DNA from: a virus
Virus record (IMG/VR): IMGVR_UViG_3300030116_004662
Location: 1 to 41,159 of that record
Strand: one strand, 5' to 3'
DNA: 41,159 nucleotides
The position numbers were made by a program, and so were the translations under genes. This document shows, in pieces, positions 8,123 through 16,174 of the stretch. A model generated the notes under the pieces. It ran no database searches. It was not told the DNA's origin and saw only the letters and a list, made by a program, of their open reading frames with translations. Positions within the stretch are counted from its first letter, which is position 1; the number at the start of each line of letters is the position of its first letter.

Positions 8123-11100
8123 TTGTTATTCGCGGTACTGGTGGTGGTGGCGGCGGTGGCGGCAAAGGCGCTGGCAGCAGTGGTGGTGGTAGTAGCCGTG
8201 GAACGCCAACAGAAGATGCAGACACTCTCCAGTCAGTACAGTTTGCGCGAGTTCTAGACCTAATTAGTGAAGGAGAGATTGAAGGCATTGAAGGCGGCCA
8301 AAAGGGTGTATTTCTTGATGGAACACCAGTTCAAAGCCCTAACGGGGATAATAATTTTACGGGTTACTCGTTTGACACACGGAACGGCACTCAATCGCAA
8401 TCGTATATTCCAGATTCATTAGGACCTCAATCTGAAAAGGCTGTAGGGGTTGAAGTCGTTAAGGCAACACCTGTTGTACGCACGATTACTGACACTGATG
8501 TCGATCGGGTCAGAGTCACAATCCAAATTCCTCGGCTGCAGGTTGTTGAAGAGGATGGAGACATCAGAGGCACAACAGTTAAATATAAAATCCAAGTCCA
8601 GTACAACGGCGGAGGCTACAACCAAGTCATCAGCCCTGTAATCACAGGCAAAAGCAGCAGCAGTTATCAGCGGGATCACATGCTGACGCTTACGGGCGCT
8701 TTTCCTGTAGACATCCGTGTTGAGCGGGTTACCGATGACTCGTCTAGCGCAAAGCTAGCAAACAAAACAATTTGGCAGAGCTACACCGAGATTATTGATG
8801 AAAAGTTCCGCTACCCAAACAGCGCTCTGTGCTTTTTAAAGTTTGATGCGCGTCAGTTTCAAAGCATTCCGCAACGTAAATACCTTGTCCGGGGGATCAA
8901 GGTCAACATTCCACATAACGGAACAGTAGACACGACAAACCACCTAGGACGGGTCACCTACAGCGGGGTGTTCAATGGAACGCTTGCACCAAACACATGG
9001 ACAAACGACCCAGCGTGGATTCTTTACTCGCTATTGATCGATAACCGTTGGGGCGCAGGCATTCCTGAGTCCACTCTTGATGTTTTTGATTTTTACAGCA
9101 TCAGTCAGTATTGCAACGAGCTTGTCCCTGACGGCAGGGGCGGAGAAGAGCCAAGATTCTCTTGCAACATGGTTATCAATACAAGAAAAGAAGTTTATAC
9201 AGTAATTCAAGAGCTTACAAACCTGTTCAGAGGCATTTCTTACTACGGAGCTGGATCGTTTGTACTAAATCAAGATCGACCGGCGGATTCCAGCTATCAA
9301 ATCGGCCCATCCAACGTTATTAACGGCGATTTTCTGTATTCAGGTACTGCGCTAAAGACTCGTCACACCTGTGCAACTGTTGCCTATCAAAGCTATGAAG
9401 ATCTGGGAGAGGTCAAGTACGAATACGTTGAGCTAGCGGATCAAGTCGCAAAATACGGCGTCGTCAACAAAGAGATTCGCGCTATCGGCTGCTACTCGCA
9501 AGGCCAGGCTCACAGGCTTGGTAAGTGGTTGCTTTTGACGGAAGCCAGTCTCACGGATACAGTCACATTTTCCGTCTCTATCGATAGCGGCTTAGTTTTA
9601 AGGCCAGGCACCATCGTCGATATTGCCGATCCAGTGAAGTCTGGTACGCGTCGGAGTGGGCGTATTAGTTCTGCCACAACAACAGAAATAACGATTGACA
9701 GCGATACAGATTTGTCTGTCAGTTTGAGCGAATCGCCAACCATCGCAGTGATGATGCCAACAGGTCTCGTCGAGACCCGTACCATCACCAGCATTAGCAG
9801 CAGGGTGATTACGGTAAGCAGTGCATTCTCTGAGGCACCAAACGCACAGTCCGTTTACCTGATCCAGACGAACGATGTTCAGTCAAACCAGTTCCGTGTT
9901 ATTAGCGTTGTGGAAGGGGATGATGGAACGTATGCAGTAACTGCTCTGCAGTACAACCAATCGATTTACGACGCTGTTGAGCGAGATCTTGATTTAACGC
10001 AACGGGACATCACCAATTTGAGCGGTGCCCCGGATCCAGTTTCTGACATAACTGGTGAGGAGTACTTGTATGAAGAAGGCCAAGGCGTACACGTTGGATT
10101 TAGCCTTAGCTGGACCGCACCAACAAACGGTGTGGCTACATATAGGGTTTCTTACCGAGTTGATGACGACAACTACACCGAGATAACAACGCTATCACCG
10201 TCAGCGAGTCTGCTTTCACTAAAAGCCGGAACGCTTGAGGTCAAAATTCAAGCCCTTAACTTTATTGGTAAAGGCAGCACGGTTGCTGAAGCAACGTTTA
10301 ATCTTCTCGGCAAGACGGCACTGCCAGGAAATGTGCAGAACCTGTCTATTGAATCGATCTCTGGGAACACTGCTCGCCTGAAGTGGGATGAAACAGTAGA
10401 CCTAGACGTGAAGGTTGGCGGTAAGGTTCACATCCGTCACAGCAGCCTTACTGACGGTTCCGCCACGTTTTCAAACAGCGTTGATCTAATCACCGCAATA
10501 TCTGGTGCGTCAACTGAAGCCACAGTGGCTTTGCTTGAGGGTGAGTACATCGTCAAGTTTGCTGATGATGGTGGACGGTTCAGCCCTGACGACACCAGCG
10601 TAATCGTTGACTTGCCTGATGCAGTGGGCAGGTTGCTGGTGAAGAATCACCGTGAGGACCAGCAAACACCACCATTCCCAGGAACCAATTCCGGCACGTT
10701 TTACAACGACGAATACGACGCGCTGACGATTGATGGCACCACGTTATTTGACGATATTACTGACGTTGACGATGTTTCCACTATTGATTATCTAGGCGAC
10801 ATCCGGTCAACCGGTACGTACACATTTTTGGACACCGTTGATATGGGTATGGCGCTAGAGGCCGTTGAGTTCCAGCGTCGTTTTGTAACTCGTGGCATCT
10901 TGCCCTCTGACCTTATCGATGACCGCACCGCACTGATTGATGATTGGACTGATTTCGATGGAGCGGAGGTCAACGACGTCAATGCTGAACTGTATATCCG
11001 CTCTACCAATGATGATCCAAGCGGATCGCCAACCTATGGGGAATGGACGTCATTTGACAATGGAACGTTCAAGGGCCGTGCATTCCAGTTCAAGACTGAG

Positions 11101-11445
11101 CTGACCAGCGACAAAATTGACGAAAACATCTTGGTGGATGAGCTGGGGTATAAGGTCGAGCTGACTCCACGAACAGACCAGTCGGTGCAAGCGATTGCAA
11201 GCGGCACCTCGACCAAGTCAGTGACGTTCACCAAGCCATTTTTTGTTGGAACGGCAGACCTGCTGGGTGCCAACTCTCAGCTGCCAAGCGTTGGTATCAC
11301 GGTGCAAAACCTAGGCGCTGACGAGCGTTTCAACATTTCCAACGTAAGCAGCACAGGCTTTGACATCGACGTGCTGGATTCGAGCAACAACAACGTAAAC
11401 AGAAACTTCACTTACACCGCTAACGGCGTTGGCCGGGGGCAGTAG
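8119..11445 (+). CDS. tail tip host-specificity protein, lambda gpJ-like
   Basis: The largest protein of the window (1108 residues). It opens with a glycine-rich stretch (residues 4-30) followed by LDLISEGEIEGIEGG, the standard start of gpJ-type central tail tip proteins. The middle contains WGAGIPESTLDVFDFY and QFRVISVVEGDDGTYAVTALQYN, found in this family, then two fibronectin type III-like domains (roughly residues 645-735 and 740-830). In lambda the C-terminus of J contacts the outer membrane receptor, so the last 250 residues, rich in Asp and Thr, are the likely receptor-facing part. It ends the lambda-like tip operon. Confidence 0.9.
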   Translation: MIVIRGTGGGGGGGGKGAGSSGGGSSRGTPTEDADTLQSVQFARVLDLISEGEIEGIEGGQKGVFLDGTPVQSPNGDNNFTGYSFDTRNGTQSQSYIPDSLGPQSEKAVGVEVVKATPVVRTITDTDVDRVRVTIQIPRLQVVEEDGDIRGTTVKYKIQVQYNGGGYNQVISPVITGKSSSSYQRDHMLTLTGAFPVDIRVERVTDDSSSAKLANKTIWQSYTEIIDEKFRYPNSALCFLKFDARQFQSIPQRKYLVRGIKVNIPHNGTVDTTNHLGRVTYSGVFNGTLAPNTWTNDPAWILYSLLIDNRWGAGIPESTLDVFDFYSISQYCNELVPDGRGGEEPRFSCNMVINTRKEVYTVIQELTNLFRGISYYGAGSFVLNQDRPADSSYQIGPSNVINGDFLYSGTALKTRHTCATVAYQSYEDLGEVKYEYVELADQVAKYGVVNKEIRAIGCYSQGQAHRLGKWLLLTEASLTDTVTFSVSIDSGLVLRPGTIVDIADPVKSGTRRSGRISSATTTEITIDSDTDLSVSLSESPTIAVMMPTGLVETRTITSISSRVITVSSAFSEAPNAQSVYLIQTNDVQSNQFRVISVVEGDDGTYAVTALQYNQSIYDAVERDLDLTQRDITNLSGAPDPVSDITGEEYLYEEGQGVHVGFSLSWTAPTNGVATYRVSYRVDDDNYTEITTLSPSASLLSLKAGTLEVKIQALNFIGKGSTVAEATFNLLGKTALPGNVQNLSIESISGNTARLKWDETVDLDVKVGGKVHIRHSSLTDGSATFSNSVDLITAISGASTEATVALLEGEYIVKFADDGGRFSPDDTSVIVDLPDAVGRLLVKNHREDQQTPPFPGTNSGTFYNDEYDALTIDGTTLFDDITDVDDVSTIDYLGDIRSTGTYTFLDTVDMGMALEAVEFQRRFVTRGILPSDLIDDRTALIDDWTDFDGAEVNDVNAELYIRSTNDDPSGSPTYGEWTSFDNGTFKGRAFQFKTELTSDKIDENILVDELGYKVELTPRTDQSVQAIASGTSTKSVTFTKPFFVGTADLLGANSQLPSVGITVQNLGADERFNISNVSSTGFDIDVLDSSNNNVNRNFTYTANGVGRGQ

Positions 11446-11472
11446 ACTTAGGCCATACAAAGCAGACTTGTT

Positions 11473-12348
11473 GTGGCTACCCACGATTACAGTATTGCGA
11501 ACGCCTCCGGTGGGGCATTCAGAAGTGACCTGAATAACGCCCTGTCGGCTATTGCGTCAAACAACAGTAACGCGACGGACCCATCCACCACGTTTGCGTT
11601 CCAGTGGTACGTCGATACAGGCGATAGCACGCTCAAGATTCGCAACGCTGCAAATAATGCTTATGTAAACGTCAGCGCCGTTGGGGGCGTTGGAACGGCC
11701 AACCTTGGTCTAGCGACTACAGCTAGCCCGACTTTTACGGGTGATGTGACGATCAGCAGTACAACTGCTTTACGTGTACCTGTTGGAACGACAGCTCAAC
11801 GTTCGGGTTCTGCAGCTAATGGCGACATCCGGTACAACAGCACATCGTCCAGCTTTGAAGTTTATGCCGGTGGAGCCTGGGGCAACATTGGCAGTGGTTC
11901 GTCGGCAGTTATTGCTGAGCAACAATCTGCAGGGACACAAGCGGGCACGTTTACCAGCGGCGCATGGCGCACACGCAGTTTGAACACTGAGGTTTTTGAC
12001 CCTGACAATATTGTGAGCTTGAGCAGCAATGCTTTTACGCTTCAAGCTGGCACATACATTATTGAATGGATGGCAATGGCCTTTGAAGTTGATAGGCACA
12101 AAACAAAGTTGCGCGACACGACCAATTCAGCAGATATTGGCATTGGAACGTCAAAGTTTGCTCAAGCCGGAACCAACAACAGTCCAAACGACTCAATTGG
12201 TGCAGCTCGTGTGACGATTACATCGGCAACGACTTATGAGTTGCAGCATCAGGCTTCGACCACTGCTACTGGCAATGGTTTTGGCATCGAAGCTGGCTTC
12301 AGCACTGTCGAGACCTATGCTCTCGTCAAAATCTTCAAGGAGCCTTGA
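11473..12348 (+). CDS. tail fibre / distal structural protein
   Basis: A 291-residue protein, low in charge and rich in Ser, Thr, Ala and Asn. The N-terminal part (MATHDYSIANASGGAFRSDL and LSAIASNNSN) is an attachment module common in marine phage fibre proteins. A middle segment with SPTFTGDVTISS resembles repeat units of trimeric fibres, and the last 130 residues look like a C1q/TNF-type beta sandwich (AGTYIIEWMAMAFEV then TTYELQHQAST). It probably projects from the tail tip. The start is GTG at 11473. Confidence 0.6.
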   Translation: MATHDYSIANASGGAFRSDLNNALSAIASNNSNATDPSTTFAFQWYVDTGDSTLKIRNAANNAYVNVSAVGGVGTANLGLATTASPTFTGDVTISSTTALRVPVGTTAQRSGSAANGDIRYNSTSSSFEVYAGGAWGNIGSGSSAVIAEQQSAGTQAGTFTSGAWRTRSLNTEVFDPDNIVSLSSNAFTLQAGTYIIEWMAMAFEVDRHKTKLRDTTNSADIGIGTSKFAQAGTNNSPNDSIGAARVTITSATTYELQHQASTTATGNGFGIEAGFSTVETYALVKIFKEP

Positions 12349-12350
12349 TC

Positions 12351-12545
12351 ATGGACATTAACATTGCCCTGTTGCAGCTTGGCCTCAACAACAACGAGTA
12401 CGTGCTGTCTAGCAACGCACCACCACACAGCATTGTTGTTTGGCGTGGTCCTGATGACCAGCCGACGGATACTGAATTAGAGGCTGCCTACGCAGCTTGG
12501 ATTGCAGTGCCTGAAAACGCTGCAGCACTGGAAGCCAGCCCGTAA
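12351..12545 (+). CDS. small XkdW-like tail-associated protein
   Basis: A 64-residue protein that starts at the ATG at 12351, eight bases after AAGGAG (12337-12342). It has VVWRGPDDQPTDTELEAAYAAW, cut here as VVWRGPDDQPTDTE plus LEAAYAAW, a pattern like the XkdW-type proteins found beside fibre genes, where a W-x-x-x-x-x-x-P-T-x-x-E-L-x-x-A motif recurs. Function is unknown; a chaperone or tail accessory role is inferred from the neighbours. Confidence 0.5.
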   Translation: MDINIALLQLGLNNNEYVLSSNAPPHSIVVWRGPDDQPTDTELEAAYAAWIAVPENAAALEASP

Positions 12546-12563
12546 CGTTAGGTTCAACGATCA

Positions 12564-12749
12564 ATGCAAGTGGAACGACCCGATCCGATGATTCCGTGCA
12601 AGCCTGGCGCGGAGGATGTTGAGGCTATGGCCAATCGCCAAGCATGGCTCAATGAGCTGTACGTGTATGACCGTCGAGACGACCCGGATCATCCGATGCA
12701 TGGTCTATTTACTGGACTAGCGAAGAAGTACCAGCAATTCCGCGGCTGA
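12564..12749 (+). CDS. hypothetical protein, 61 aa
   Basis: Not recognised. The peptide is rich in Asp, Pro and Met, with MIPCKPGAEDVEAMANRQAW and a tail ending GLAKKYQQFRG. It sits between two small tail-region genes on the same strand with short gaps, so it is probably co-transcribed with the fibre genes. Confidence 0.5.
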   Translation: MQVERPDPMIPCKPGAEDVEAMANRQAWLNELYVYDRRDDPDHPMHGLFTGLAKKYQQFRG

Positions 12750-12797
12750 TGGCCAAGTCATCATTAACCGGTGTAAAATCTCAGGAGGAGGCTTGCC

Positions 12798-13136
12798 ATG
12801 GCTGTATCCCCCGGAACCTATAACTTCGTGCTGCAGCGCAGGTCAGATCACAGCATCACCCTGCAGTTCAAGGATTCCACTGATGCCGCCATCGACCTTA
12901 CAGGTTGGACTGTAGCGTCACAAGTTTGGAACGAAGCTCGCACAACAAAGCACGCAGATTTTTCCGTTACTTATACCAACCGATCAGCCGGAACAATCAA
13001 GCTTTCCTTGTCGTCGACTCAGACAACATCTTTCCCCGATGAAGGCTATTACGACGTGCTGTTGACTGACCCTGATGGCCTCAAGGAGTATTACCTTGAG
13101 GGTATTATTTCGGTAACGCAGGGGTACACAACATGA
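12798..13136 (+). CDS. BppU-like immunoglobulin-fold tail protein
   Basis: A 112-residue strand-rich protein. The pattern ITLQFKDSTDAAIDLTGWTV, followed by strands and a closing YYDVLLTDPDG then EYYLEGIISV, resembles the N-terminal Ig-like domain of baseplate upper proteins (BppU) that anchors fibres. A strong Shine-Dalgarno, AGGAGGAGGC at 12782-12791, precedes the ATG by six bases, the best ribosome site in this region. It overlaps the next fibre gene by four bases, so it may serve as that fibre's adaptor. Confidence 0.6.
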   Translation: MAVSPGTYNFVLQRRSDHSITLQFKDSTDAAIDLTGWTVASQVWNEARTTKHADFSVTYTNRSAGTIKLSLSSTQTTSFPDEGYYDVLLTDPDGLKEYYLEGIISVTQGYTT

Positions 13137-14365
13137 CAAAAGTTATCGTTTCTCAGTCTGACGCCTCTGTTGTTCAGGTTAAAACTGCTGGGCCTCAAGG
13201 TCCTGCTGGTGTTTCAGGCAGCGCAACGGTTGCTATCGGGACAACCACTACAGGTTCAGCCGGCACCAATGCCTCTGTTACTAACACTGGCACGACTACA
13301 GCAGCAATTCTGAACTTCACCATCCCCGCTGGGGCGACTGGTGCAACGGGTGCAGCAGGGTTATCAGACATTGTTTCTGACACCACGCCGCAACTTGGTG
13401 GTGACTTGGACATGAACTCCAAGTTCATCAGCAGCGGTATTTTGGGCGTAAAGAACCAGGGTGCTCAATCTGAGTTGCGTCTGTTTTGTGAATCCAGCAA
13501 CGCACACTACGCATCGATCAAAGCCCCTGCTCATTCTGACTTTAGTGGCGACATCACGTTTACGATGCCCGCCAACTATGGATCAGCAAACCAAGTGCTG
13601 ACAACCGACGGCTCTGGTGGAACGTCATGGGCAGCTGCTAGTGGTGGTTTACCTAACAACGCATCCGGCACGAACAGTTTAGGCGTTGGAACCAATACTC
13701 TTGATTCTGAACAGTCTGGTGCAGAGCGTAATGTTGCTCTTGGCGATGAAGCTTTAACTGCTGTTAGTACGGGTGATGATAACGTTGCCATTGGTTATGA
13801 AGCTGGTAAAGCTCTTACAACAGCAGCTAAAACTGTTTGCATTGGTACGAGTGCTGGAAAAACACAAACCTCTAGTTCAAACGTATATATAGGTTATAAC
13901 GCTGGACAAAATATTACTAGTGGACATAGCAATGTAGTCATAGGCGCATTAGCTCAAGCAGGAGCAAGTTCTAACAACGTTTACAGCAATACTGGTGTTG
14001 GCCATAATGTTCTCTCTTCTTGTCGCTCCAGCAGTAACGCAGCATTAGGCAGAGATGCTTTAAAGGATTTACAAACCGGAACCAATAATTCAGCTCTTGG
14101 TTATCAAGCTGGTGTAGGGCTTCAAACAGGCAGTAACAATGTTATTCTGGGCAGCGGAGCGCAGGCAAGTTCAAACAGTGTTTCTAATGAAATCACGCTT
14201 GGCGATGCCAATATCACCAGTTTGCGCATTCCAGGCTTGCAGTCTGGAGCGTCTAACGGTCAAGTTTTGACCTACAGCTCTTCTAACGGCAATATCACGC
14301 TTGCAGATGCTGGTGGCGGCTTGACTAGAGCGCAAGTTACCGCAACTGCGCTAATCTTTGGCTAA
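13133..14365 (+). CDS. collagen-like and YadA-head-like tail fibre
   Basis: A 410-residue fibre protein. Residues about 20-85 hold short collagen-like Gly-x-y pieces (GPQGPAG and GATGATGAAG). Residues about 180-370 are a series of 25-30 residue repeats built on N-x-x-x-G-x-x-A (NVALGDEAL, NVAIGYEAG, NVYIGYNAG, NSALGYQAG, NVILGSGA), the pattern of left-handed beta-roll heads in trimeric adhesins. A closing ITLGDANITSLRIPG is also common in cyanophage fibres. It is probably trimeric and exposed, with a role in host binding. The start overlaps the upstream BppU-like gene (ATGA). Confidence 0.75.
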   Translation: MTKVIVSQSDASVVQVKTAGPQGPAGVSGSATVAIGTTTTGSAGTNASVTNTGTTTAAILNFTIPAGATGATGAAGLSDIVSDTTPQLGGDLDMNSKFISSGILGVKNQGAQSELRLFCESSNAHYASIKAPAHSDFSGDITFTMPANYGSANQVLTTDGSGGTSWAAASGGLPNNASGTNSLGVGTNTLDSEQSGAERNVALGDEALTAVSTGDDNVAIGYEAGKALTTAAKTVCIGTSAGKTQTSSSNVYIGYNAGQNITSGHSNVVIGALAQAGASSNNVYSNTGVGHNVLSSCRSSSNAALGRDALKDLQTGTNNSALGYQAGVGLQTGSNNVILGSGAQASSNSVSNEITLGDANITSLRIPGLQSGASNGQVLTYSSSNGNITLADAGGGLTRAQVTATALIFG

Positions 14366-14376
14366 GAGGCAACGCC

Positions 14377-14739
14377 ATGACCGCTCCAAACATTGCAGGA
14401 CTAACGACCGTCACCGGCAAAAGCGTCGGGGTAGCTGTTGGAACGTCTGCGACTGACCTGGTCGCCAATGCTGCTTCTAGCAACAAGGTTTTCAAGATCA
14501 ATTCAGTTGTCATCTCGAACGTTGACGGCACCAACGCCGCGACCATTGAGGTAATTCTGCAAAAGGCTGGATCGAACAACTTCCATTTAGCTAAGACGAT
14601 CACCGTCCCAGCAAACGCCACATTGGTCGTGGTGTCTAAAGACACACAGCTGTATTTAGAGGAAAACGACAAGATTCAAGTTATTGCAAGTGTTGCGAGT
14701 GATCTGCAAGCAATCTGTTCTTATGAGGAGATTAGCTAA
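14377..14739 (+). CDS. structural protein, jelly-roll-like, 120 aa
   Basis: A 120-residue strand-rich protein with alternating hydrophobic segments (FKINSVVISNVDG, TIEVILQKAG, KTITVPANATLVVV, IQVIASVASDLQAICSYEEIS). This layout resembles small beta-sandwich virion proteins placed next to fibre genes in marine phages. The exact role is unknown. The next gene starts two bases after its stop, so they are co-translated. Confidence 0.5.
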   Translation: MTAPNIAGLTTVTGKSVGVAVGTSATDLVANAASSNKVFKINSVVISNVDGTNAATIEVILQKAGSNNFHLAKTITVPANATLVVVSKDTQLYLEENDKIQVIASVASDLQAICSYEEIS

Positions 14740-14741
14740 GG

Positions 14742-15794
14742 ATGTACTACAACAGGAATTTAATTACAGCATCGGAGCAGGAAGTTACTCGCAAAGATGC
14801 CTCTGGTGTTTTTGACTTGCAAACTCAAGCCGTAAGTCAAAATGAAAAAGATTGGCCGGGCTCTGAAACTGCTTCAATTATCTACGATATAACTATAGGC
14901 GTAGATCATTTAACGATTGAAGTACCGTCTACAGGATCTGTTAGTTATACGATTGATTGGGGCGATGGAACGATCGAGTCAAGCACGTCTAATTCACCGT
15001 CTCACACCTATTCAAGCACCGGATCGTACAAAATTAAAATTTTTTCTACAGCTGTTTACCGTCCATATATAAACAATAATATTTCGATAAGAGATGTAGT
15101 GCAAATAGTAGAAATAACAGAAAATGCTAATTTAGGAACAAACTTGACGAACGCTTTTAATGGATTAAACAAAGTGCACACGTTCAAGTGTGCATTTTCT
15201 GCTACAAATGGTGTGACAAACTTCCAAAATATGTTTGCTGCATGCACTGTTCTTGCTCACATCGATTTGTTCGATACGTCTTCAGGAACTAATCTTGCTG
15301 CTTTGTTCCGAAACATCAGAGGTGGATTTTTCCCCGCAATAAACACTTCAAGCGCTACAAATATAGGTAGCATGTACAGAGAAACTTTTACAGTTGTTGA
15401 ACTGCCTAGTATAGATACGTCAAATGTAAGTGGTTATAGTGCTACATGGCGGACTTGCAATATTAAGAGCTTTCCCTCGTTTTATGATTTTTCAAGTGGT
15501 ACAAACTTTGGGGAGGCCTGGAGAGGTTCTTCCATTTTTAATTTCCCAGCAAATATGTTTGACTCTACCGGTACTTTACCAACTAATGCCTTTAACAATG
15601 CTTTTAATGGTGCTAAGCTAACTGCTCAATCAATCGAAAACGTTCTCACCTCCTTAGACACTAACGGCGCTACAGGCATCCAACTGCACATTGGCGGCGG
15701 ATCAAACGCTTCGTATTCAACTTGGTCCAGTGCAGCACAAACCGCCTTGTCTAATCTGCAGAGCAAAAGCTGGACGGTTACTTACAACTCATGA
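14742..15794 (+). CDS. PKD-like plus BspA-type leucine-rich repeat adhesin
   Basis: A 350-residue protein. A PKD-like domain lies near residues 55-105 (VSYTIDWGDGTIESS then SHTYSSTGSYKIKIF). It is followed by irregular 21-25 residue repeats of the BspA/DUF285 type (NMFAACTVLAHIDLFDTSSG, then IDTSNVSGYSATW, then FPSFYDFSSG), and a C-terminal cap (LTAQSIENVLTSLDTNGATG then WSSAAQTALSNLQSKSWTV). BspA repeats are found in surface adhesins, so receptor or matrix binding is the likely role. The cap and domain order recur in the larger protein at 16175, so the two are paralogues. The DNA is visibly more A+T rich than the tail genes upstream. Confidence 0.7.
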   Translation: MYYNRNLITASEQEVTRKDASGVFDLQTQAVSQNEKDWPGSETASIIYDITIGVDHLTIEVPSTGSVSYTIDWGDGTIESSTSNSPSHTYSSTGSYKIKIFSTAVYRPYINNNISIRDVVQIVEITENANLGTNLTNAFNGLNKVHTFKCAFSATNGVTNFQNMFAACTVLAHIDLFDTSSGTNLAALFRNIRGGFFPAINTSSATNIGSMYRETFTVVELPSIDTSNVSGYSATWRTCNIKSFPSFYDFSSGTNFGEAWRGSSIFNFPANMFDSTGTLPTNAFNNAFNGAKLTAQSIENVLTSLDTNGATGIQLHIGGGSNASYSTWSSAAQTALSNLQSKSWTVTYNS

Positions 15795-15841
15795 TCACCT
15801 GCTAGATTGCTCTTATGAAGTGCTGAGCTTTTCTCGCTGCC

Positions 15842-16171
15842 ATGGCCCTCTTCCCTTTTACAACTGAGGCTTTGACCAGCTTGACAGCTGCAGGCACCAC
15901 CAGTTCGGTTGAAGTAAAAGCATCTGAAATCACGTTCCAGGTGACGGTCACAGACATCAACACCAATGTGGTGGTGCGGTTTGAGGGCAGCTTGGATGGC
16001 ACAAACTTTTTCAATCTTGACGAAGACGCGGCAGACACGACAATTACCGCAAACGGGACAACGGGTTATTCGCTGAGCGGCACGCCTGTGACGCATGTGC
16101 GCTTGCGTCTTGTCAGCCTGTCAGGCTCTGGCAACTCCACATCAGTCGCAACCGTTATTGGGGCGCTTTGA
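15842..16171 (+). CDS. structural protein, 109 aa
   Basis: A small strand-rich protein with FQVTVTDINTNVVVRFEGSL and LRLVSLSGSGNSTSVATVIGAL. The sequence reads like a short beta sandwich describing a mean-with-error style module that recurs in marine phage virion genes. It lies between the two leucine-rich repeat proteins and ends three bases before the second, suggesting one unit. The role is unknown. Confidence 0.5.
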   Translation: MALFPFTTEALTSLTAAGTTSSVEVKASEITFQVTVTDINTNVVVRFEGSLDGTNFFNLDEDAADTTITANGTTGYSLSGTPVTHVRLRLVSLSGSGNSTSVATVIGAL

Positions 16172-16174
16172 ACC

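Noticed and set aside
12748-12822. A 24-residue frame starting MAKSSLTG
   Set aside because: It overlaps the strong Shine-Dalgarno and start of the BppU-like gene, is very short and has no supporting pattern beyond a MAKS start shared with two other small proteins.
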